DNA from: PWXP01 sp040772845
GTDB taxonomy: Bacteria; Planctomycetota; Planctomycetia; Pirellulales; Thermoguttaceae
Assembly: GCA_040772845.1 (NCBI GenBank)
Contig: JAXGXG010000001.1
Coordinates: 2,232,001 to 2,296,000, forward strand
Length of the DNA stretch: 64,000 nt
Reading direction: 5' to 3'
The notes below the pieces were generated by a model, which saw nothing but the letters and a program-made list of their open reading frames with translations, ran no database searches and was not told where the DNA came from. The number at the start of each line of letters is the position of its first letter. The first letter of the stretch is position 1. Shown here piece by piece: positions 42,205-50,730 of the stretch. Both the position numbers and the translations under genes were made by a program.

Positions 42205-44115
42205 TTATCGTTGCGGCGTGCGAGCAGGCTGCAATGCCGTCCGGGCCAGTTCTCGGCACGTGGCGGCAATGCCCGCCGTGTCGAGCCGCTGGTCGGCCAG
42301 AAGTTCCGCACGCGTGGCATGTTCGACATAGCGGTCCGGCAGGCCCAGGCGGCGCACACACGCGACGGCCACTCCGGCGTCGGCAATCGCCTCGAGCACG
42401 GCGCTGCCGAAACCACCCATCAACTGCCCTTCCTCAACGGTCAGGACGAAAGGCGATTGCTCCGCCGCCTGCAAAATGGTCGCCGTATCGAGCGGTTTGA
42501 CGAAACGGGCGTTGATCACCGACAGTTCCACGCCTTCGGTGGCCAGTTGCTTTGCAGCGGCAAGGCAATCGGAGAGGACGGAACCGCAAGCCACAATTGT
42601 CCCGTCCGGACCGTCGCGCAAGACCTCGGCGCGGCCCAATTCGATGGGCGACTCTTCTCGTTCCAGCCGGACGGCGGCCGTTTTCGCGTATCGGATGGCG
42701 GCCGGCATATCGTGATCCAGGGCCCAGTCCACCATCGCCTGCAAATCCCAGGAATCGCCAGGCGCCATGACCACCAGATTCGGGAAGGGTCGGAGGTAGC
42801 ACAAGTCGAACACGCCATGGTGCGTCGGTCCGTCCGGCCCGACCAGGCCGGCCCGATCCAGCATGAACAGGACGGGCAGATTCTGGAGCGAGACTTCCTG
42901 GAAGATCTGATCGTAGCTGCGTTGCAGAAACGTGCTATAGATATCGACGATGGGTCGCATGCCGCTTTTGGCCAGCCCGGCGGCGAAACTCACCGCATGC
43001 GACTCGCAAATGCCGACGTCGAAGAATCGTTCGGGAAACGCGTCGCGAATCGGTTCCAGCATATTCCCTTGGCACATGGCCGCCGTAATGATGGCAACGC
43101 GGTCGTCGCGGCGCATCACATCGAAAATGGCATCGCGCGCCACGCGCGTATAGGCCGGCGCGCCCTGCGGCTTCACCGGCACCACCGTCCCGTTCTCGCG
43201 GGCAAAGGGCGCCGGGGCGTGGTATCGGGTCGGATCTTTCGCCGCCGGTTCGAAGCCATGCCCCTTCTCCGTCACCACGTGCAGCAGGACCGGACCGTCG
43301 AACTTCTTCGCCATGGCCAGGTACTTCTGAAGCTGCACGACGTTATGGCCGTCGACCGGACCGATATAGCGGAAACCGAGGTCTTCAAAGAACATGCCTC
43401 CCAGCAGGCCGGCTTTCACGGCGTCTTTCATCTGCAAAATGAATCGCTCGACCGGGTCGCCCAGCACCGGCACGCACCCGAGGGCGCGTTGGATTTCGGT
43501 CTTCAGTCCCGTATAGAAAGGGGCCAACCGCAGGCGGTCGAGCGTATCGGCCAGCCCGCCCACGCGGGGGCAGATGGACATCTTGTTGTCGTTCAGCACG
43601 ACCGTAAGATTCTTTTTCAGCCCTCCTGCATGGTTCATTGCCTCGCACACCACACCGCAAGGAAACGCTCCGTCGCCGATCACGGCCACCACGTGACGCT
43701 GCTGGTCGGGGTCGATCAACTCATCGCCGCATTTCAGGCCCAAGGCGCTGGAAACGCTGCATCCGGCATGACCGGTCATGAACAGATCGTATTCGCTCTC
43801 GGCCGGATTCGGATAGCCCATCAACCCGCCCTTCGAACGCATGGTGATGAACTCGTCGTAGCGGCCGGTAACCAGCTTGTGCGCGTACACCTGGTGGCCC
43901 GTGTCCCAGATCAGCCGATCGCGGGAGAAATCGAACGTCGTGTGCAAGGCCAGCGTGAGTTCGACGACTCCGAGGTTCGAGGCGAAATGCGCGGTGCGCG
44001 TTGCGGCCAGCCGGTGCAATGCCTCGCGCATTTCTGCTGCCAGCAAGTGCAGATCTTTCACCGAAAGCGAATGCAGGTCCTTGGGCGAATTGATCTGGGA
44101 AAGCAACTTGTCCAT
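42205..44115 (-). CDS. dxs: 1-deoxy-D-xylulose-5-phosphate synthase
   Basis: 636 aa from ATG 44115, whose A is shared with the TGA of ispA. The N-terminal SPKDLHSLSVKDLHLLAAEMRE, the GHQVYAHKLVTGR histidine region, the thiamine-diphosphate motif GDGAFPCG...NHAGGLKKNLTVVLNDNKMSI, and RAGLVGPDGPTHHGVFDLCYL are all characteristic of DXS. It makes DXP from pyruvate and glyceraldehyde-3-phosphate, the first and often limiting MEP step. Near full length (usual about 620-640). Confidence 0.95.
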   Translation of the reverse strand: MDKLLSQINSPKDLHSLSVKDLHLLAAEMREALHRLAATRTAHFASNLGVVELTLALHTTFDFSRDRLIWDTGHQVYAHKLVTGRYDEFITMRSKGGLMGYPNPAESEYDLFMTGHAGCSVSSALGLKCGDELIDPDQQRHVVAVIGDGAFPCGVVCEAMNHAGGLKKNLTVVLNDNKMSICPRVGGLADTLDRLRLAPFYTGLKTEIQRALGCVPVLGDPVERFILQMKDAVKAGLLGGMFFEDLGFRYIGPVDGHNVVQLQKYLAMAKKFDGPVLLHVVTEKGHGFEPAAKDPTRYHAPAPFARENGTVVPVKPQGAPAYTRVARDAIFDVMRRDDRVAIITAAMCQGNMLEPIRDAFPERFFDVGICESHAVSFAAGLAKSGMRPIVDIYSTFLQRSYDQIFQEVSLQNLPVLFMLDRAGLVGPDGPTHHGVFDLCYLRPFPNLVVMAPGDSWDLQAMVDWALDHDMPAAIRYAKTAAVRLEREESPIELGRAEVLRDGPDGTIVACGSVLSDCLAAAKQLATEGVELSVINARFVKPLDTATILQAAEQSPFVLTVEEGQLMGGFGSAVLEAIADAGVAVACVRRLGLPDRYVEHATRAELLADQRLDTAGIAATCRELARTALQPARTPQR

Positions 44116-45056
44116 CAACGATTCCTTTCTGTGACGAAGCGGGCGATGGACGCCAGCCCGTCGGCTGCCGGCCCAAAGGAAGCCAGAGCCTTGCACGCCT
44201 CGTCAACCAATTGCGCTGCACGCCGTCGGCTTGGCTCGATGCCCAGCAAACCGGGGAACGTGAACTTTCCTTGCGAAGCATCCTTGCCCACGCGTTTGCC
44301 CAGCGCGTGGGCATTGCTCGTCACATCGAGCAGGTCGTCGGCAATCTGAAAGGCCAGTCCGACACAATGCCCGTACCGGTCCAGAGAAGCGAGCTGCCGC
44401 GTATCGGCCCCGGCACACATGGCCCCCAGGCGAACCGACGCACGCATCAGTGCGCCCGTCTTGCGCAGATGGATGGATTCGAGCATTTCCAGGCTGGTTG
44501 CCAGATCGAACTGGCCCGGTTGCGGCGGATGCATATCGTCGGCCTGCCCGCCGACCAATTGGGTGCGCCCCGCCGCTTCGGCCAACACCGCACAGCACGC
44601 GGCGCCCGTCTCCGGCGGTTGGACCTCGGTTGCCAATACCTCGAACGCCATTGCCAGCAAGGCATCACCTGCCAGAATGGCCGTTGCCTCGTCGAACTCC
44701 TTGTGACACGTGGGGCGACCGCGGCGCAGATCGTCATCGTCCATCGCCGGCAGGTCGTCGTGCACGAGCGAGTAGGCATGGATCATTTCGACAGCGCAGG
44801 CGGCGGGCATGGCGCATTCGATTTCTTTGCCGCACGCCTCGGCCGCCAACAGCGCGAGCATGGGCCGCAACCGTTTGCCGGGCGCCAGCAGCGCATAGCG
44901 CATGGCTGCGGTCAATCGCGCGGGGGACCCCTTTTTGTGGGGGCATCGAGCCGACAAGCCGGCATCAATCGGGGCACGGAGTCGAGCAGCATAGTCAGCA
45001 AAACCGGGCAACAGGGTACTCACAGGAAGGCTCGAGAATGGGACCAGGCCGGACAT
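44115..45056 (-). CDS. ispA: Polyprenyl (farnesyl/geranylgeranyl) diphosphate synthase
   Basis: 313 aa. GKRLRPMLALLAAEA binds IPP; the first Asp-rich motif DDLPAMDDDDLRRGRP starts at Asp100-Asp101, and the second is DDLLD (240-244). The head-to-tail prenyl chain length cannot be deduced safely. It overlaps dxs by one base, so supply of precursors and elongation are co-expressed, as in many bacteria. Confidence 0.93.
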   Translation of the reverse strand: MSGLVPFSSLPVSTLLPGFADYAARLRAPIDAGLSARCPHKKGSPARLTAAMRYALLAPGKRLRPMLALLAAEACGKEIECAMPAACAVEMIHAYSLVHDDLPAMDDDDLRRGRPTCHKEFDEATAILAGDALLAMAFEVLATEVQPPETGAACCAVLAEAAGRTQLVGGQADDMHPPQPGQFDLATSLEMLESIHLRKTGALMRASVRLGAMCAGADTRQLASLDRYGHCVGLAFQIADDLLDVTSNAHALGKRVGKDASQGKFTFPGLLGIEPSRRRAAQLVDEACKALASFGPAADGLASIARFVTERNR

Positions 45057-45126
45057 GCCGGACGTTTCCGGCGTCCTGTCGTTTCGGCCTCAGAGTTTCC
45101 ATTGTAAACCGCTGGTGGGCAACGGT

Positions 45127-45804
45127 CTACGGCATTCTGTGCTCTCGGGCCAAGTCGTGAGGCACAAACCCCGATCGATCGATCGACTCCGACAGGCAAA
45201 AATTCTTGATTTTTGCTGACTCCAGCACCTTCTCCCCCAGGGAACGGTTCACACGGGCGACGATCTTGCGGCCCAGCAGGTCCAGATCCGGAGTTGCCAA
45301 ATCGTCCAGGTTGTGGGTCCGAAAGACGACGGCCACCTGCTCTCGGAAGAAACGGCCCTTCCGTTCCATAAACTGTTGGAACGTGGCTTCGTCGCCTAGT
45401 TTGGTAGCTCCCTCCAGCTTGAAATCGGTACGCAGTGTGCTTTGTGTAATGGGATCGAATACGCAAATGCTGTAGTCTCCCAATTCCGCGCGCCCGTTTC
45501 CGAGGTAGTTGAGAGCCGGCATCTTATCGCCGGCCATTGCGCGTTGTTTGCCGCTTCCGCCACTGCTTGACCGGCCTGACGATGCCCCGCGAAATCGGAA
45601 GTTCGCCAACCAGTTTTCCCACGAACTGCTTGTGTCGCAACCCGACCACCTGCCGACAATCAGCAGCAGGAAGGCCGAAATCAGGACGGTAGAAGCGACC
45701 TTGAACCAAGTATGGACCCATTGCCGCCTCCACCAGCGAATGGGGCCGAACAGGACGATCAAGGCAGACGGAACTTGTACCGACGAATCGTTGGGGCGAG
45801 CCAT
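45127..45804 (-). CDS. Single-pass membrane protein with a FliL-like C-terminal domain
   Basis: 225 aa from ATG 45804. A polar N-terminus, one membrane helix (VASTVLISAFLLLIVG), a Ser/Gly-rich linker, then a domain whose order (DFKLEGATKLGDEATFQQFMERKGRFFREQVAVVFRT..DL..PDLDLLGRKIVARVNRSLGEK) resembles FliL and FliL-like proteins, which sit near flagellar stators. No flagellar gene is nearby, so the resemblance may reflect fold only. Confidence 0.55.
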   Translation of the reverse strand: MARPNDSSVQVPSALIVLFGPIRWWRRQWVHTWFKVASTVLISAFLLLIVGRWSGCDTSSSWENWLANFRFRGASSGRSSSGGSGKQRAMAGDKMPALNYLGNGRAELGDYSICVFDPITQSTLRTDFKLEGATKLGDEATFQQFMERKGRFFREQVAVVFRTHNLDDLATPDLDLLGRKIVARVNRSLGEKVLESAKIKNFCLSESIDRSGFVPHDLAREHRMP

Positions 45805-46350
45805 GGCGGTCCTGCAAGAAAAGGATTGCTGAATACGCCGTGAGCAGAGGAGCACCGATACCCACGAAAAAAGAAATACGTATAGTAAAAGTATAGGATA
45901 CGCGGCGGGTTTCGGCGGCGGACATTCCAGAAGAGGCATCCCGCTGCCTGAACCAATGCCCACAACACCCCTCTTCTAGACTGTCAGCTACGTCCACCAG
46001 GCGGTTTCTTTAGGTACCTCGTACATCTGGAACGAATGGATCGGGGGGGTTCCGCTGCCATAAGGCACGAGGGTCAAGGCCCGCCACCTTCACCTCCCCT
46101 CCGCGGAGGAAATGCGATTCAGCAGTCGGGTGGTGCGGGTTGTGTGCACCGCCATGGATTCGGCTGCCACGGGCACAAGCCAACCCCGCGAAAGCTAGAC
46201 TACGCCCCACCACAAGGGAGCACGAGAGGCTGCAGCAACGACTTATGTCATACAATGGGATTCTCCCCGAGGGGTCGGCGTTTCTCCCCCCTTGCCAAAG
46301 CGTGGCGGATGTCCGAAAATAGGAAGCTACACGCTTGCGGGAGGAACCTT
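45805..46350. other. Intergenic region between divergent genes
   Basis: Non-coding by appearance. TACAAT at 46251-46256 could be a -10 box of the methyltransferase gene but has no matching -35. No repeat found. Confidence 0.4.
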
Positions 46351-46983
46351 ATGTCTGTTGTACCGGAAAGTCGTCCTGCCGAGGCACCCGACTGGGATGC
46401 TTTGTATCGCATGGGCACTCCGCCGTGGGAGACCAACGACCCTGCCGACGAGTTGGTGCAGATCGTGGGTAAGGAGCGGCTGATTCAACCCTGCACCACG
46501 TTGGAGTTAGGGTGTGGCAGCGGGGCGGATGCCGTCTATCTGGCCCAGAGGCGGTTTGAGATTACGGCCGTCGATTGTGCTCCGCTGGCGTTGGAGCGTG
46601 CGCATTTGCGGGCGGAGCAGGCAGGTGCGCCGGTCCGATTCGTGCTGGACGACGTGTTCGAGTTCGCCCGCGAAGAAGGTCCGTTTGAGTTGATCTACGA
46701 TGCCGGTTTCTATCACAGTGTCCGCCAGTACGATTTGGACCGGCATTTGGACATGCTCTGGCGTGTAACCCAGCCAGGTTCGATGTATTTGGCCCTGGTG
46801 GGCGCGGCTGGTGAACGGGCGAAGGGCGGCCCTCCTCAAGTGGCGAAAGACGACATTCGAGACGAGTTGGGCCGATTGTTCGACTTCATTCACATTCGCG
46901 AGTGTCGCTTCCAGAGCCCCTGCCGCTCGGAAGGCTATCGAGGCTGGTCCTGCCTGATGCGCCGACCTGATTTCGGCGTTTGA
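46351..46983 (+). CDS. Class I SAM-dependent methyltransferase
   Basis: 210 aa from ATG 46351 with a strong GGGAGGAACC site. WDALYRMGTPPWET is the N-terminal pattern of thiopurine/TehB-like methyltransferases, LELGCGSGADAVYLAQR is motif I, ITAVDCAPLALERA motif II and FELIYDAGFYHSV motif IV. The substrate is unknown; relatives act on small molecules such as tellurite or thiols. It overlaps nothing but is followed 32 bases later by a lipoprotein gene. Confidence 0.85.
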   Translation: MSVVPESRPAEAPDWDALYRMGTPPWETNDPADELVQIVGKERLIQPCTTLELGCGSGADAVYLAQRRFEITAVDCAPLALERAHLRAEQAGAPVRFVLDDVFEFAREEGPFELIYDAGFYHSVRQYDLDRHLDMLWRVTQPGSMYLALVGAAGERAKGGPPQVAKDDIRDELGRLFDFIHIRECRFQSPCRSEGYRGWSCLMRRPDFGV

Positions 46984-47015
46984 GGTATTCTAGAAAAAAA
47001 CAAGGGAGAGAGCCG

Positions 47016-47498
47016 ATGAGAACGATTGCTTGGATTTGCATGATGTTAAGCATGGTGGTCGTATTCAGTGCTTGTGGGTCTGAGGAAGCGCCGGCGCCGG
47101 CGGAAGCACCGGCGACGACACCGTCCGCCGATGCTCCCGAGGTGCAACTGCCCGAGGAGTCGTCTTCCGTACCGCCGCCTGCCGCACCGGCTTTCGAGGA
47201 TGACGCTGCTGCGCCAGCAGAACCTGCTGAAACCCCAGGTTCCGGTCCCGCTCTCGGCGATCCGGGCGCCGCCCTGCCGGCGGCTCCAGCCGAGTTGGCC
47301 CCGGCTGCAGAACCGGTCCCGGCAGAACCCGCTGCTCCAGAACCGGCTCCGGCCGATCCAGGGATGGGAAACAGTGCGGCTCCGGCCGAACCGCAGGCGG
47401 AACCTTCGGAAGCAATTACGGAGAAGCCCAGTGTCACGGAGGCGTTCGGCGCGGCCTTGTTCAAGGGGATCAGCGAGGGCGCCTCGGGTGCGCCGTAG
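47016..47498 (+). CDS. Ala/Pro/Glu-rich lipoprotein
   Basis: 160 aa from ATG 47016 (AGGGAGAG upstream). Signal peptide with lipobox FSAC (Cys20). The mature chain is almost entirely Ala, Pro and Glu (APAPAEAPATTP, PAEPAAPEPAPAD), predicted disordered, with a short structured end (VTEAFGAALFKGISEGA). Possibly a wall- or envelope-spanning tether. No homology recognised. Confidence 0.65.
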   Translation: MRTIAWICMMLSMVVVFSACGSEEAPAPAEAPATTPSADAPEVQLPEESSSVPPPAAPAFEDDAAAPAEPAETPGSGPALGDPGAALPAAPAELAPAAEPVPAEPAAPEPAPADPGMGNSAAPAEPQAEPSEAITEKPSVTEAFGAALFKGISEGASGAP

Positions 47499-47526
47499 CC
47501 GATAGGGCCCGGTGTGGGATGCAGAG

Positions 47527-47547
47527 ACTCCACCTGCGTTGTGGAGT
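47527..47547. terminator. Hairpin between convergent genes
   Basis: ACTCCAC and GTGGAGT form a 7-bp stem with a 7-base loop between the lipoprotein gene and the convergent CPBP protease gene. No T-run is present. Confidence 0.4.
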
Positions 47548-47556
47548 TGGCTTGGG

Positions 47557-48351
47557 CTACATGAGCCACCAGTCGCCGCTTGCGACCACGTAGACACCCA
47601 GCAGGAAGTTGGTGACCGCGTGGGCGACCACGCAATCCCAGATGTTCCGGGTGCGTGTCATGAGCCATGTGACCATGGTGAACCAGACGGCTGCGGCAAT
47701 CAGTTCTGCCGGGTGCAACAGTATTGGAACGACCGTACCTACAACAACGGCCGTCGCGTCCACTTCTCCAAAGGGGACTCGCCACCAGTTGCGCGCCATC
47801 ACGTAGCGCATGACGAAGCCGCGGAGGAAGAACTCTTCAATCACGGGCACGAGTATGGCCAGGCCGAAAAACCGGACGGCCAAAAATCCCCAGGCGGCGC
47901 CGGCTCGCCCGGGAAACTGCTCGAACGGATTGAACGCACTCCGCTGGCCGAGTCCCAGCATATCGCCCAACCCCAGCGGGACCAGCAGCCGCTGCTCCAG
48001 GTTGAGCTTGCACAACCCTATCCAGACAACTGCCCCCAAGGCCCCCACCACAAACGCGAGCCAGCCAACGCGGCCTCGAAACCTGGCGTAGGCAGGCAAC
48101 ACGGCCACAATGGCAACGGCCACCAGCAGCAGCTTCACGCCGTACATCAGCGGATAATAGCTGTACGGAATGCTGAGTCCGATACCCGACCCACCCGGCT
48201 CGGTCGGCGTCGGCTCCAGCGAACCGGCTACCATAAAGACCGCCAGCGGCAGAATCAGCGGCAGCCAAGGTTGGCGCTCAAGCAGCCCCCGCCAGCCAGA
48301 TACGGTTGGCGGTTGCGATGACGAGGCAGCAGACGGCTTCGATTCCGGCAT
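47557..48351 (-). CDS. CPBP/CAAX-type intramembrane protease, pepcterm-associated type
   Basis: 264 aa, about seven helices. The segment LEPTPTEPGGSGIGLSIPYSYYPLMYGVKLLLV is distinctive of the CAAX-related proteins linked to PEP-CTERM/exosortase systems (TIGR03008). The CPBP catalytic motif EEFFLRGF lies in helix region 4, with further histidines in LLHPAEL and VVAHAVTN. I infer a role in processing or regulation tied to PEP-CTERM protein export, consistent with the PEP-CTERM protein at 28783-30786. Confidence 0.8.
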   Translation of the reverse strand: MPESKPSAASSSQPPTVSGWRGLLERQPWLPLILPLAVFMVAGSLEPTPTEPGGSGIGLSIPYSYYPLMYGVKLLLVAVAIVAVLPAYARFRGRVGWLAFVVGALGAVVWIGLCKLNLEQRLLVPLGLGDMLGLGQRSAFNPFEQFPGRAGAAWGFLAVRFFGLAILVPVIEEFFLRGFVMRYVMARNWWRVPFGEVDATAVVVGTVVPILLHPAELIAAAVWFTMVTWLMTRTRNIWDCVVAHAVTNFLLGVYVVASGDWWLM

Positions 48352-48451
48352 GGCTGGGCATTAGGAACGGGTGACAGGAGACAGCCTTTGCTTCAACCTA
48401 CGTTTCGCAGGCAGGCGAGTCAAGTGAAACACAGGTTGACGGCGGAGGCAA

Positions 48452-48479
48452 TTGACAGACGCCGTTGGTGGGGTAGAAT
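48452..48479 (+). promoter_or_regulatory. Predicted promoter of the Septu module
   Basis: Perfect TTGACA (48452-48457), 16-base spacer, TAGAAT (48474-48479). The ATPase start is at 48569, giving a leader of about 80 bases. Confidence 0.65.
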
Positions 48480-48568
48480 GCACTCGCACAAGGGCGCACC
48501 CGAACGCACGAACGCATGGATACACGAAAAGGACTGCTGGCACAGATTCGGAAGAGAGCTGGAACCCC

Positions 48569-49870
48569 ATGAAAGCCATCTCATTAGAACTCGTCCATTT
48601 CAGGAGTTCCAGGCGGCTAACCGTTGACTTGAAGCCGGGACTCAATGTGCTTGTGGGGGTCAATGGCGCCGGGAAGTCGACGGTTCTTGACGGCCTTGCC
48701 ATCATGCTGTCCTGGGCAGCAGCCCGACTCCGCTCGCCACATTCCAGTGGCCGCCGAATCGTCGAAATGGATATCCACAACGAGAAGACATTCGCTTGGC
48801 TCGAACTGAAGTGCTCGACGGCGGCCGCTCAGGAGGGGACGGTGTCCTGGCGTCTGACACAAACGCGCAAAGGGCGTAACCCGGAATCAGATCCTCAAGA
48901 CCCGCTGCACGGCATGACTTCATTGGCGGCCCTCAATGAATGGGCAAGCAACACACGCGAGCAAATTGGCCGGAGCAGCGAGCGGGTCAGTCTTCCGTTG
49001 TTTGCCTATTACCCCGTCAATCGTTCCGTACTAGACATTCCCCTGCGAATCAGGAAACCGCATAACTTCGCTTTGCTTGAAGCTTATGACGGCGCCCTGA
49101 CCACAGGCGCTAATTTTCGGAGCTTCTTCGAATGGTATCGCCATCGCGAGGATCTCGAAAACGAGCGGTTTCGCGAGTCGCCTTCGGTTCCCTTCGCCGA
49201 GGACCCACAACTGCTCGCCGTTCGCAGGGCCATCGGGACGTTCCTGCCGGAGATATCAGAGATATCCGTGAAGAGAAGCCCCTTGCGGATGGAAGTGACA
49301 AAGAATGGCGGCAAGTATCGTGTCGATCAGTTGTCTGATGGCGAAAAATGTCTTTTCGCCATGGTCGGCGACTTGGCCCGAAGGCTTGCCATCGCGAATC
49401 CGAGCCGCGAGAATGCGCTTGAAGGCGAAGGAATCGTGCTGATCGATGAACTCGACCTCCACCTACACCCGGCGTGGCAGCGGATGGTTGCTCCCAGGCT
49501 TATCGAGACGTTTCCCAATTGCCAATTCGTTGTTTCGACGCATTCACCGCAAGTATTCGGCGAAGTCGATGCCCGATGTATCCGGCGGCTGGCGGTAGAC
49601 CCTATGCACGGGCTTGTTGCAACTACGCCGCAGCAAGCATTTGGACTCGATTCTTCGGAGATTCTCGAAGAGCATATGGAAGCCGGGAGCCGCAATGCCG
49701 ACGTTGCGCGGCAACTGGAGGCCATCTTCCGACTGATCGACGTCGAGAAATTCACCGAGGCGCGAACTCAAATGGGGGAATTGCGTAAGCGGTTGATAGG
49801 TGACGTTCCAGAGCTTCTACGTGCTGAGTCGCTCATTGGCATGCTCGAGCCGGTCGGAGGGGATCGCTGA
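48569..49870 (+). CDS. ptuA: Septu defence ATPase PtuA
   Basis: 433 aa from ATG 48569. Walker A GVNGAGKST (30-38), a split coil region, the ABC signature DQLSDGEKCLF, Walker B IVLIDELDLHLHP (Asp-Glu about 293-294) and the H-loop STHSPQ mark an SMC/RecF-like AAA ATPase. PtuA assembles with PtuB and, on phage infection, drives nuclease activity; ATP appears to hold the complex inactive in studied examples. Start choice: upstream in-frame residues have no site of their own. Stop overlaps ptuB by one base (TGATG). Confidence 0.85.
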   Translation: MKAISLELVHFRSSRRLTVDLKPGLNVLVGVNGAGKSTVLDGLAIMLSWAAARLRSPHSSGRRIVEMDIHNEKTFAWLELKCSTAAAQEGTVSWRLTQTRKGRNPESDPQDPLHGMTSLAALNEWASNTREQIGRSSERVSLPLFAYYPVNRSVLDIPLRIRKPHNFALLEAYDGALTTGANFRSFFEWYRHREDLENERFRESPSVPFAEDPQLLAVRRAIGTFLPEISEISVKRSPLRMEVTKNGGKYRVDQLSDGEKCLFAMVGDLARRLAIANPSRENALEGEGIVLIDELDLHLHPAWQRMVAPRLIETFPNCQFVVSTHSPQVFGEVDARCIRRLAVDPMHGLVATTPQQAFGLDSSEILEEHMEAGSRNADVARQLEAIFRLIDVEKFTEARTQMGELRKRLIGDVPELLRAESLIGMLEPVGGDR

Positions 49871-50511
49871 TGAGGGCGATTACCAAGGGGGCGGAACCGG
49901 TTGCACTCGCTCAGTATCGGGCGATGCCCGGCGCCGTCTACGATGGCGGCGGTTTCACGCCGGTGAAGGACGCGATTCGCGAGGCGCTTCTGAAGGAACA
50001 AGGCGGCCTTTGCGCCTACTGCATGCAGCGAATCCGTGCCGACACGATGAAGGTCGAACACTGGCACAGCCGGGCGGGGCACAGTCAGGAAGGTCTTGAT
50101 TATCAGAATATGCTGGGTTGTTGTCCGGGCAACGAAGGCCAGCCTCGGAATAGTCAGCATTGCGATACCCGAAAGGGCAACGACGACATTTCGCTGAATC
50201 CGGCAAACCCGGCGCACCACGCCCGGATGAAGATCCGTTATGAAGGTGACGGAACCATTCGCTCCGATGATCCTCAGTTCGATGAGGAAATCAAGGACGT
50301 ACTGAACCTAAACTGGTATCGCTTGAGGCAAAATCGCAAAGCCGTGGTTGAGGCTGTCATCCAAGCGTTATCCAAACACTCTGGCGCGCGTACGCGCAGG
50401 GAGATTCAACGGCTTATCGACCGCTGGAATTCGCCAGGAGCGGAAGGGTGCTTTCGAGAGTATTGTGACGTTGCCGTCTACTATCTGAATAGGAGGCTTT
50501 GCAGAACCTGA
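49870..50511 (+). CDS. ptuB: Septu defence HNH nuclease PtuB
   Basis: 213 aa of the TIGR02646 type. GGLCAYCMQRI (Cys48/51), the HNH core KVEHWHSR (Glu63, His64) with LDYQNMLGCCPG (Asn80) and HCDTRKGNDD give a complete zinc-dependent HNH nuclease. The helical C-terminus (RREIQRLIDRWNS) would contact PtuA. The pair PtuA plus TIGR02646 HNH is the definition of Septu, known to protect bacteria against phages. Single-base overlap indicates tight coupling. Confidence 0.87.
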   Translation: MRAITKGAEPVALAQYRAMPGAVYDGGGFTPVKDAIREALLKEQGGLCAYCMQRIRADTMKVEHWHSRAGHSQEGLDYQNMLGCCPGNEGQPRNSQHCDTRKGNDDISLNPANPAHHARMKIRYEGDGTIRSDDPQFDEEIKDVLNLNWYRLRQNRKAVVEAVIQALSKHSGARTRREIQRLIDRWNSPGAEGCFREYCDVAVYYLNRRLCRT

Positions 50512-50730
50512 CACACGTTCGTCGTGCTTCGAATGCCTGAGGCGATACGACCAGTGACGCTATGCGCCCCGGTACTGCCGCCTTGCGTTCATCGTGCGAT
50601 CGAGCCATGCAGTTCCGCGCGGCAACCAGGAAGGCCCCCCCGTACGCAACCCGGACTCTTGCAATCCGGGCCGGCTTGTGGTTTGCTATGGGGGACTTGT
50701 TTTCCCGAGGCGTCCTGGAGAACCCTTTTC

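Noticed and set aside
42133..44349. 738-codon plus-strand open frame
   Set aside because: Exactly opposite dxs, which is certain from its thiamine motif; no start signal or protein motif.
46036..46350. N-terminal extension of the methyltransferase
   Set aside because: Residues upstream of ATG 46351 are low in coding character, and a strong Shine-Dalgarno site sits just before that ATG.
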